9,861 bases of DNA from assembly GCA_947626725.1 (NCBI GenBank), contig CANQTI010000058.1, positions 1-9,861 on the forward strand, written 5' to 3'. Source of the DNA: an uncultured Eisenbergiella sp. Lineage in GTDB: Bacteria > Bacillota > Clostridia > Lachnospirales > Lachnospiraceae. Shown one piece after another: positions 1-5,967 of the stretch (position 1 is the first letter of the stretch; each line of letters begins with the position of its first letter). The notes beneath the pieces are model-generated. The model saw only the letters and a program-made list of their open reading frames with translations. It searched no databases and was not told the origin of the DNA. A program made the translations under genes and the position numbers.

Positions 1-392
1 TTGAGACGTTCAAAAATGACTATAAGGTGACAAGCGACTTTCTGGCGGGAAGTATCAATGTAAATCCGGTGGTGATCCGGCGTTTACTATCTCAACTGAA
101 AGCGGCGGGAATCATAGAGGTGGCCAGGGGGACGGGCGGAGCGAATGTTGCCAGGCCGCTGAAAGAGATTACGATGCTGGATGTTTATCGGGCGGTTGAG
201 TGTGTTGATAAAGGAGAGTTGTTTCATTTCCATGAAAATCCAAATCCCAAATGTCCGGTTGGGCGGAATATCCATAATGTGCTGGATAGTAAGCTGGATA
301 TGGTGCAGCGGGCAATGGAGGATGAGCTGGGACGAATTACTATGGAAGAAATCATTACTGAAACGCGGCAGTTTATCAATAGAGAAAATTAA
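1..392 (+). CDS. Rrf2-family transcriptional regulator, 5' end missing
   Basis: This is the 3' part of a small winged-helix DNA-binding regulator. The frame is open to the window edge (first full codon at 3), so the true start lies upstream; the GTG at 27 is only an internal codon. What remains shows the typical Rrf2 pattern: a TSDFLAGS-type helix, the recognition helix NPVVIRRLLSQL, the wing with RGTGGA, then ITMLDVYRAVE and a PNPKCPVG segment followed by a dimerisation helix. It ends at TAA 390-392. Only two cysteines are visible (ECVDK and PKCPVG), and they are not in the three-Cys cluster of IscR, so an Fe-S sensing role is not supported; it resembles the YwnA-like branch of the family. 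A terminator follows directly, so it is probably a separate transcription unit. Whether it regulates the downstream pel genes is unknown. Confidence 0.88.
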   Translation, partial: ETFKNDYKVTSDFLAGSINVNPVVIRRLLSQLKAAGIIEVARGTGGANVARPLKEITMLDVYRAVECVDKGELFHFHENPNPKCPVGRNIHNVLDSKLDMVQRAMEDELGRITMEEIITETRQFINREN

Positions 393-394
393 GG

Positions 395-426
395 TTCCGT
401 ACTCTTAGGGGTACGGAAATTTTTTT
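395..426 (+). terminator. Intrinsic terminator of the Rrf2-family gene
   Basis: The left arm TTCCGTACTC (395-404) pairs with GGGTACGGAA (409-418) around a TTAG tetraloop. This gives a 10-bp stem with one G-T wobble, followed by a run of seven T (420-426). It starts two bases after the TAA stop of the regulator gene, the classic position for a rho-independent terminator. Confidence 0.88.
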
Positions 427-437
427 ATAAAAAATAC

Positions 438-443
438 TATAAT
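438..443 (+). promoter_or_regulatory. Candidate -10 element for the pel operon
   Basis: A perfect TATAAT hexamer sits in AT-rich DNA just after the first terminator. No convincing TTGACA-like -35 box is found 16-18 bp upstream, where the sequence is terminator stem and T-tract. If used, transcription would begin near 450 and give a leader of about 360 nt before the pelD start, which fits the regulatory structures seen there. The call rests on one hexamer and is weak. Confidence 0.32.
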
Positions 444-502
444 TCATTCCTATAAAGGGAAGAGACTGTCCGTATCGAAAGGTTATTGCAGAGAGAAGCA
501 GG

Positions 503-553
503 ATGAAAAAGAGAATAAGTGCCAGCGGCGCGGCCTTGCCGGAGGTGGGATAA
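503..553 (+). CDS. Possible 16-residue leader peptide
   Basis: This is a mini-ORF starting ATG AAA AAG and encoding MKKRISASGAALPEVG. The purine-rich stretch GAGAGAAGCAGG (491-502) upstream could serve as a modest ribosome binding site. Its TAA (551-553) is followed without any gap by the ATG of the next mini-ORF at 554, and that ORF's strong ribosome binding site lies inside this one. Translation of the two would therefore be coupled. No family is recognised. It may be chance, since short ORFs are common, but the TAA-ATG junction and its place in a structured leader make it worth recording. Confidence 0.3.
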   Translation: MKKRISASGAALPEVG

Positions 554-585
554 ATGAGAATTTTATCTGGCCGAGAGCGTTGGCA
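520..585 (+). promoter_or_regulatory. Long imperfect RNA hairpin around a mini-ORF ribosome binding site
   Basis: Three helices stack into one arm. TGCCAGCG (520-527) pairs with CGTTGGCA (578-585, one G-T). CGGCC (531-535) pairs with GGCCG (569-573). GGATAAA (548-554) pairs with TTTATCT (562-568, one G-T), closing a 7-nt loop. About 20 base pairs form. The only large bulge (536-547) displays GGAGGT, the ribosome binding site of the mini-ORF at 554, whose ATG starts at the loop. A competing small hairpin, CGGC-CTT-GCCG (531-541), would replace the middle helix. This may be a cis-regulatory RNA element. None of the conserved cores I know for c-di-GMP-I, T-box, TPP, cobalamin or ykkC classes is present. 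The structure was drawn by hand and has no covariation support. Confidence 0.4.
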
Positions 586-688
586 GAAGACAAAATCGAA
601 TCAGACAAGAGGCTTTTTCTGGTTCCTTTCCCCCATGGACGGTTTCGACAAAAATAAAATTCCGGTTTATTTGAGTATTTCGCTTTGA
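554..688 (+). CDS. 44-residue leader-peptide-like small ORF
   Basis: This small ORF has the best ribosome binding site in the leader: GGAGGTGGG at 541-549, with GGAGGT seven bases from the ATG. The product begins MRILSGRERWQ, has an aromatic stretch GFFWFLS in the middle, and ends NKIPVYLSISL. It has no clear membrane segment and no recognised domain. Its TGA (686-688) lies inside the left arm of the terminator hairpin 681-719, so a ribosome finishing this ORF would physically cover that arm and prevent the hairpin from forming. This geometry is expected for a transcription-attenuation leader. The alternative is a non-translated structured leader in which the ORF is fortuitous. Confidence 0.45.
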   Translation: MRILSGRERWQKTKSNQTRGFFWFLSPMDGFDKNKIPVYLSISL

Positions 689-719
689 TTTTTTCTATGA
701 AAAAATCAAAGCGTTTTTT
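681..719 (+). terminator. Strong intrinsic terminator/attenuator ahead of pelD
   Basis: A perfect 14-bp stem, CGCTTTGATTTTTT (681-694) with AAAAAATCAAAGCG (700-713), closes a CTATG loop and is followed by six T (714-719), a G and three more T. It lies about 90 bases before the pelD ATG and downstream of the only good -10 candidate, so operon transcription must read through it unless a promoter lies between 720 and 811, where I see none. This suggests conditional termination rather than a simple gene end. The stop codon of the upstream mini-ORF falls within the left arm. Confidence 0.85.
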
Positions 720-790
720 GTTTGCGCGGAATCTATTGCTGCGGCCTGATGGACCCGCAGCACGGAATCCCAAAACGGATGCTTCAGATC

Positions 791-799
791 AGGAAGGGA
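791..799 (+). promoter_or_regulatory. Ribosome binding site deciding the pelD start
   Basis: AGGAAGGGA precedes the ATG at 812 by 12 bases, a slightly long but acceptable spacing. In-frame alternatives are worse. TTG 722 directly abuts the terminator T-tract, and ATG 749 and ATG 779 have no purine-rich site in front. Starting at 812 also places the protein N-terminus directly at the first beta strand (TVLIAG) of the Rossmann-like domain. Confidence 0.6.
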
Positions 800-811
800 T
801 GCTGTTTACTT

Positions 812-2938
812 ATGGCAACGGTATTGATTGCCGGCAACACTGCGTTGTTTGCAAAAGAGACGCTGGAACGTATTGCGGAAGATAATATTGTCGTGCTTGC
901 GGGCAGCGAGGCCGGCTATGACGGTCAGTCCCGTGGAATACATGTCTATGAAACGACGCCCATGGAGGAGAGCTTTGCGCAGCTGTTCGACGTATATGCG
1001 TTCAATGCTGTATGGTATGTCAGCGGGTACGCGGATGGCGGGAACGGTACCTTTGGAGAGGTCCAGATGCTGGAACGCGCACTGAACGAGAGCAGCATCG
1101 CACGTCTGGATAAATTTGTGCTGCTGTCCACGATTGACACGCAGAATTATACCAACCGTTATACCTCCACGGAAGGGTTGGCGGAGAAGGACTATCCGGA
1201 CAGCAGAAGCTTCAATGCCGCTCAGATGGAGGCCCTGGGAAGTTTCGTTGCGGAAAAGACCGGGATGAAGGTTATCACGCTCTGGCTGCCTTATGTGGCG
1301 GATACGGTCAATGACGGGAATTTTCTCGGCCGGATTTTCCGCAGCATGTATGAGAAGAAACCGGTAACGTTTCCCCATACGCCCGATGCCCGCGCTGACT
1401 TCCTGTCCGCACAGGATCTGGCGGATCTGCTGCTGCAGATCACTGATGAAACGGATGATGAGACGATGAGCTTTTTTGCTGTCAGCGGGTTTTCGTGCAC
1501 ATATGGACAGCTGGAGAATGCTCTGAAGGCATGTGAGCCCACGCTGCAGGTCAGCTATGAGAACAGAAGCGACGATATCCAGTGGCCGGAGTATCCTGTG
1601 CAGCTGCGCCGCAGATACGGTTTTGTACCGCTGATCTCTGTGCTGGAAAATGTCGGGGAATATTATGACACCTTCCGGTCCGGCAAGACCGAGAAAAGGG
1701 ACAGTCTGTTCCGTCGGTTTTTCCAGTGGGTGAGCGGCAATGTATTCAAATACATAGAACTGATCCTGATGTTTCTGCTGACGGAATTCATTGCGCAGTA
1801 TACATCGGATTCCGTTTATTTCCGCTTTGTGGATGTGCGTTTGGCGTTCATCGTGATCATGGGCACGATCTACGGCATGCGGATGGGACTTTTGGCCTCC
1901 GTCCTGGAGGGGCTTGTCCTGGTCGTGCAGTACACGCGCATCGGTGTGTCCGGTACGCTGCTGTTTTATAATATCGAAAACTGGATCCCTTTCGTGGTAT
2001 ATCTGATGGCCGGCTCGATCTCCGGCTATATCCGGGATAAGTCAACGGGGCAGATCGAATTCTCGGAAAAGGAATACGATCTGCTGCGCGGCAAATATCT
2101 GTTTTTGCTGAAAGTTTATCATGGCGCCATTCAGAACAAGGGAGACTTCAAACGTCAGATTCTCGGCTTCAAGGACAGCTTCGGCAAGATTTTCGATGCT
2201 GTTCAGAAGCTGGACAGCGAGCTGCCGCAGAGCGTATTTCTGAAGGGGCTGGAAGTCATGGAAGAGATCATGGAGAACCATACGGTGGCGATCTATACGG
2301 TGGATTCCTGGCAGCGATTTGCCCGTCTGGTGGCCTGCTCCGGCAGCCTGCTGCGTCAGTCGGCGGTATCCATGCGGCTGGAGGATTACAGCCGAATGTT
2401 CGAAACGGTGAAAGGGGGCAGTGTGTGGCGCAACGCGGATCTGCTCCCGGATATGCCGATGTATGCCTGCGGTGTGTTCCAGGGCGGAGATGTGGTCATG
2501 ATCGTCCTGCTGTGGGAGGCGAGCCCGGAGCAGTACGGTACGCACTATACGAATATCTTTCAGATCCTGTGCGGACTGGTGCAGACTTCGTTCCTGCGTG
2601 CCATGGAGTATGAGCAGCTTCGTCATGATCAGATGACCGTGTCCGGGACCCGTGCGGTGACGGCGGAGCGGCTCGCGCAAATCCTGGCCGTGCAGGAGGA
2701 GATGCGGCAGGCCGGGGCAGCAGATTACACGCTGCTTCGGTTTGAGGAGAAAGACCCTATGCGTATCAGCGAGGATCTGACCGGTATGGTTCGGGCCAGC
2801 GACACGCTCGGACAGGGCAGCGACGGATGCATGTATCTGCTCCTGACGCAGATCACGGAGCACAATTTCGGTGTCGTCGGGCAGCGTCTGGAGGAAAAGG
2901 GTATCCGATATCAGATTGTGGAGAAGGTGGGCGCATGA
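812..2938 (+). CDS. pelD: PelD-like c-di-GMP receptor with N-terminal SDR-like domain
   Basis: This is a 708-residue membrane protein proposed to activate Pel polysaccharide synthesis when it binds c-di-GMP. Residues 1 to about 300 form a Rossmann/SDR, epimerase-like domain: strand TVLIAG, helix, strand NIVVLAG, a VLLST strand, and an ITLWLPYV strand as in extended SDRs. The glycine motif is replaced by GNTALFA (8-14) and the YxxxK pair by F134-N-A-A-Q138, so it is probably non-catalytic. About four membrane helices follow (roughly 312-405), then a helical linker, a GAF-like region (about 470-610) and a degenerate GGDEF domain. The RxxD inhibitory-site motif is kept as R661-A-S-D664, while the position of GGDEF reads SDGCM (670-674), so the domain should bind but not make c-di-GMP. 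TM-GAF-degenerate GGDEF is the PelD architecture; the Pseudomonas protein is about 455 residues and lacks the first domain. The gene overlaps pelE by 4 bp. Confidence 0.86.
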   Translation: MATVLIAGNTALFAKETLERIAEDNIVVLAGSEAGYDGQSRGIHVYETTPMEESFAQLFDVYAFNAVWYVSGYADGGNGTFGEVQMLERALNESSIARLDKFVLLSTIDTQNYTNRYTSTEGLAEKDYPDSRSFNAAQMEALGSFVAEKTGMKVITLWLPYVADTVNDGNFLGRIFRSMYEKKPVTFPHTPDARADFLSAQDLADLLLQITDETDDETMSFFAVSGFSCTYGQLENALKACEPTLQVSYENRSDDIQWPEYPVQLRRRYGFVPLISVLENVGEYYDTFRSGKTEKRDSLFRRFFQWVSGNVFKYIELILMFLLTEFIAQYTSDSVYFRFVDVRLAFIVIMGTIYGMRMGLLASVLEGLVLVVQYTRIGVSGTLLFYNIENWIPFVVYLMAGSISGYIRDKSTGQIEFSEKEYDLLRGKYLFLLKVYHGAIQNKGDFKRQILGFKDSFGKIFDAVQKLDSELPQSVFLKGLEVMEEIMENHTVAIYTVDSWQRFARLVACSGSLLRQSAVSMRLEDYSRMFETVKGGSVWRNADLLPDMPMYACGVFQGGDVVMIVLLWEASPEQYGTHYTNIFQILCGLVQTSFLRAMEYEQLRHDQMTVSGTRAVTAERLAQILAVQEEMRQAGAADYTLLRFEEKDPMRISEDLTGMVRASDTLGQGSDGCMYLLLTQITEHNFGVVGQRLEEKGIRYQIVEKVGA

Positions 2939-3870
2939 GGATTGAAGTCATTCTGCTTTTGATTCATCTGGTTCTGTGCCTGCTGCTTTATCTCCTGGCG
3001 AAGCTGAATGTTCTGCACGCCAGTCAGCTTTCGATGTCCATTGTGGTGCTGGTCCCCGTTTGGGGAATGCTGTGTCTGGCAGTGCAGGAGATTCGAATCC
3101 GGCTCAACGCGGAACCGTATAAGGATGTGGGTGTGGAGAAGCTGCATGTGGATGATGAGATCCATCGAAGCATCATGATGGATGAGGATCAGCTGGCTGA
3201 CGTGGTTCCTCTGGAGGAAGCCCTGCTGGTGAACGATGTATCCACGAGGCGCGGCCTTATGATGGAGATCATGTACGCTGATCCGGGAGACTATGTGAGC
3301 CAGCTTCAGGCCGCCCGCATGAACGACGATACCGAGGTTGTTCACTATGCCGTCACGGCCCTGGTGGAACTGCAGAAGGAATACGATCTGCAGTTCCAGA
3401 GGCTGGAGCGTATAATGGCGCTTCACCCGGATGACAGCAATGCGCTGAATGAGGCCATTTCCCTGATGGAACGCTATCTGGGCAGCGGCCTGCTGGAAGG
3501 AAACGCCCGTTTGATCCAGCTGAAAAGCTACAGTGATCTGTTGGCCCGCCGGTTGGAAAAGGGAGAGACCGCGGCGCTTCTGGTAAAAAAAGTGGATGCG
3601 GATCTGAAGCTCCGGGAATATGATGCGGCGCGGAACGGCATTCAGAGACTGCTCGAGTCCTGGCCTCGGGACGAGCGGGGATATCTGTATCTGATCCGGT
3701 ATTATGCGCAGGTGAAGGATCGGGCTGGGATTGACCGGACTTTGCGGTCCATTCGGGAAAAAAATGTGTATCTGACGCCAACCGGGCGGGCTGAGACGGC
3801 GTTCTGGGAGGATGGGGATATGCATCCGGATACCCTGCCTGCTGGGGAGGAGGATGAGGCTGTGCGATGA
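2935..3870 (+). CDS. pelE: PelE-like membrane/repeat scaffold protein
   Basis: This is a 311-residue protein with two N-terminal membrane helices (about 4-22 and 31-50) joined by a short loop. A long soluble, acidic-rich helical region follows, with TPR/HEAT-like helix pairs, for example VVHYAVTALVELQKEYD and later SNALNEAISLMERYL, REYDAARNGIQRLLESWP and GYLYLIRYYAQVKD. Two helices plus TPR repeats is the layout of PelE, which in Pseudomonas partners PelD in the inner-membrane synthesis complex. Sequence identity alone would not prove the name; the position between pelD and pelA does most of the work. The start is ATG 2935 because it forms the ATGA overlap with the pelD stop and has GGAGAAGGTGG just upstream. 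A longer in-frame reading from 2827 would run inside pelD and is rejected. The gene ends in an ATGA overlap with pelA. Confidence 0.82.
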   Translation: MRIEVILLLIHLVLCLLLYLLAKLNVLHASQLSMSIVVLVPVWGMLCLAVQEIRIRLNAEPYKDVGVEKLHVDDEIHRSIMMDEDQLADVVPLEEALLVNDVSTRRGLMMEIMYADPGDYVSQLQAARMNDDTEVVHYAVTALVELQKEYDLQFQRLERIMALHPDDSNALNEAISLMERYLGSGLLEGNARLIQLKSYSDLLARRLEKGETAALLVKKVDADLKLREYDAARNGIQRLLESWPRDERGYLYLIRYYAQVKDRAGIDRTLRSIREKNVYLTPTGRAETAFWEDGDMHPDTLPAGEEDEAVR

Positions 3871-5726
3871 AAAAGAGGAAACATACCAGGGAACTAATGT
3901 CCCTGGAAGAGCGCAGGAAACTGCTGTTTCGGAGAATGCAGACCGTCATGGCGCTGTTCATTCTGCTGACGCTTGCATTGTTCCTGGTACAGCGCAGCAT
4001 TTCCTATAAAGTAGAAACTCTGTCGCTGAATTTTCTGCCTGCCGAACAGACGGAAGCAACAGAGCTTCCGGAACAAAAGCCGGAATGCCTGATCCTCTGG
4101 GAGGATGACCTGCAGGGAAGGGCGGCCAGAACGCTGATGTCCGATGTGCTGAGCCAGACGAAGGTTCCGTATCAGACCAGAGAAGCCGCTCCTTTGACAA
4201 AGCGGGAGCTGAACGGCTATCAGACCATTGTGCTTGCCGTGGAACAGATGGATGCCCTTGGGGAAAGCGTGATGGAGATCATGGACTGGACAGAGGCCGG
4301 CGGCAATCTGATGCTGTTTGATCTGCCTTCTCAGAGCGGATATCTGGATCTGATCCTGGATCAGCTGGGGATTGCCGGCCTTGGCAGTACCTACAGCGTA
4401 GTAGAGGGGCTGCATTTCTGCAATCCGTTCATGCTGGGCTCCGGTCTGCGGGATTACGGCATCACGGATCCCTATGAATCTTCCCTTTCCGTGCTGCTGA
4501 ATGATGACTGTGAGGTCTACGTGGAGTCCACGGGAGAGGATCCGGTGCCGATCCTGTGGAGAAGGCCGCTGGGCGAAGGAACTGTGGTAGTGTCGAACCT
4601 GGATTTCACAGACAAAATTTACCGGGGATTTTATTTGTCGGCGTTCAGCCTTCTGGGAGACGCGTTTGCATGGCCGGTCATCAACGGATCGACGTTTTAT
4701 ATCGACGATTTTCCCGCTCCGGTGCCCCAAGGCGATGACCAGCATGTGACGGCAGATTATGGAATGTCGGTCCGGGATTTTATGAGTCAGATCTGGTGGA
4801 CGGATATTCAGGAGATGGCCAAGGAACACGGCTACCGTTATACCGGACTGGTCATCGAGCAGTATTCGGATGATGTCAGCGAGCCCCTGCCGGCGAATCA
4901 TGAACTGAACCGGTATCAGTATTTTGGCCGCAGCCTGCTGCAGATGGGCGGCGAGATCGGTTTCCACGGTTATAACCACATGCCGCTGGTGCTGTCAAAT
5001 TTTGATTATCGAGGGGAATATGATGAGTACACCCCGTGGGTCAGCATGAGCGCCATGTCTGCCAGCCTGCAGGAGCTGAACCGGTTTTGCGCTTCGCTCT
5101 ATCCGGGCGAAAAATTTCAGGTGTATGTGCCGCCGTCCAATATTCTGTCGCCGGAAGGACGCAGAATGCTGCACGAGCAGTTCCCTCAGATCAAGGCGAT
5201 CGCAAGCACCTATTTGGCGGACGGTGTCTGCTATGATCAGGAGTTTGAGATCGCCGAGGACGGCATCATTGAGACGCCTCGCATCATTTCCGGCTATATT
5301 TTGCCGGAGTTCGCATACTTGTCCGCTCTGCTGGAGCTGAATTACCGGTTCGTGAATACCCATTTCCAGCACCCGGATGATGTGCTGGATGAGGACCGGG
5401 GCGCGGATCTGGGATGGGCGGAGATGAGCCGACGCCTGAACAGCTATATGGACTGGCTGACGAGTGCAGCGCCGGATATCCGGGATCTGACGGGGACGGA
5501 GCTGGCCGGCGCCACGCAGCGCTACTGCAGTCTTCAGGTGGAGCAGACCGTGTCGAAGGATGCGCTGACGCTGAAACTCGGCGGTCTTGTGGATGAGGCA
5601 TGGCTCCTGGTCCGACTGAACGGGTATACGGCCGGCCAGGTTCAGGGAGGCCAGCTGACGAAGCTTCAGGAGGGACTGTACCTGCTGGAAGCAAAGAGCG
5701 ATCGGATCGTGATCGGGATGAAGTGA
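3867..5726 (+). CDS. pelA: PelA-like anchored polysaccharide deacetylase (DUF2194-type)
   Basis: This 619-residue protein has a cationic N-terminus and one signal-anchor helix (about 24-43), so the rest should face outside. Residues about 70-260 form an alpha/beta domain (CLILWEDD, TIVLAVEQMD, GGNLMLFDLPS) resembling a class I glutamine-amidotransferase/Rossmann fold. The central part is a CE4-like deacetylase. The metal/catalytic Asp pair is in FYIDDFPAP (D280, D281), and the metal-binding H-x3-H is in GFHGYNHM (H367, H371). The YVPPSN segment (420-425) is the likely arginine-motif equivalent, and THFQHPDD (H499, H502) supplies the late histidine. A small beta-rich C-terminal domain (about 550-619) follows. 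The likely role is deacetylation of GalNAc/GlcNAc units of Pel, making the polymer cationic. The protein is much shorter than Pseudomonas PelA (about 948 residues), and I see no separate glycoside-hydrolase domain. It is coupled to pelE by a 4-bp overlap. Confidence 0.84.
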   Translation: MKKRKHTRELMSLEERRKLLFRRMQTVMALFILLTLALFLVQRSISYKVETLSLNFLPAEQTEATELPEQKPECLILWEDDLQGRAARTLMSDVLSQTKVPYQTREAAPLTKRELNGYQTIVLAVEQMDALGESVMEIMDWTEAGGNLMLFDLPSQSGYLDLILDQLGIAGLGSTYSVVEGLHFCNPFMLGSGLRDYGITDPYESSLSVLLNDDCEVYVESTGEDPVPILWRRPLGEGTVVVSNLDFTDKIYRGFYLSAFSLLGDAFAWPVINGSTFYIDDFPAPVPQGDDQHVTADYGMSVRDFMSQIWWTDIQEMAKEHGYRYTGLVIEQYSDDVSEPLPANHELNRYQYFGRSLLQMGGEIGFHGYNHMPLVLSNFDYRGEYDEYTPWVSMSAMSASLQELNRFCASLYPGEKFQVYVPPSNILSPEGRRMLHEQFPQIKAIASTYLADGVCYDQEFEIAEDGIIETPRIISGYILPEFAYLSALLELNYRFVNTHFQHPDDVLDEDRGADLGWAEMSRRLNSYMDWLTSAAPDIRDLTGTELAGATQRYCSLQVEQTVSKDALTLKLGGLVDEAWLLVRLNGYTAGQVQGGQLTKLQEGLYLLEAKSDRIVIGMK

Positions 5727-5745
5727 GGAAGCAGAGGACCAGATT

Positions 5746-5955
5746 ATGAGAATCAAACAGCATGGTCTGATTTACTGGGGCGTTATCGTCCTGTTCGCAG
5801 CGTTCGCGGTGCTTCTGATCGCCCTGGTGGGCCATGAAATTTTGAAATTCGATCTGGGCAGCGGCCCGGCCGGCGGGATATTGGAAGAGCAGGCGGAAGG
5901 ACTCTATCTGCCGAAGGCAGAGGGGGAACGGGTGACGATAGATCTGGAGCAGTAG
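5746..5955 (+). CDS. Small single-pass membrane protein of unknown function
   Basis: This 69-residue product has basic residues at its N-terminus (R2, K4), one strongly hydrophobic helix (about 9-29) and an acidic, Gly-rich tail of about 38 residues. By the positive-inside rule the tail should be extracytoplasmic. A good ribosome binding site (AGAGGA, 5733-5738, seven bases from ATG) and its position 19 bp after pelA and 12 bp before pelF argue that it is a real gene. Its stop codon overlaps the start of the pelF ribosome binding site. I do not recognise a family. In this position it could be a small subunit of the Pel synthesis/export complex, but that is inference from context only. Confidence 0.8.
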   Translation: MRIKQHGLIYWGVIVLFAAFAVLLIALVGHEILKFDLGSGPAGGILEEQAEGLYLPKAEGERVTIDLEQ

Positions 5956-5967
5956 GAGGAACGGCTT

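Noticed and set aside
444..680. c-di-GMP-I (GEMM) riboswitch or T-box in the leader
   Set aside because: I looked for the GEMM core (GCAAACC, CGCAAAGC) and for the T-box sequence (GGTGGTACCGCG-like) and found neither, although a structured element is present.
722..811. N-terminal extension of PelD from TTG 722, ATG 749 or ATG 779
   Set aside because: TTG 722 falls in the T-tract of the terminator, and the other two have no ribosome binding site. ATG 812 has one and begins at the Rossmann first strand.
2042..2863. 273-codon open frame on the - strand
   Set aside because: It is the mirror of the PelD coding region. It has no domain, and the + strand protein explains the sequence.
2827..2934. 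Longer PelE starting inside pelD
   Set aside because: The extra residues are out-of-frame pelD sequence. ATG 2935 with the 4-bp overlap and membrane helix at the N-terminus is the natural start.
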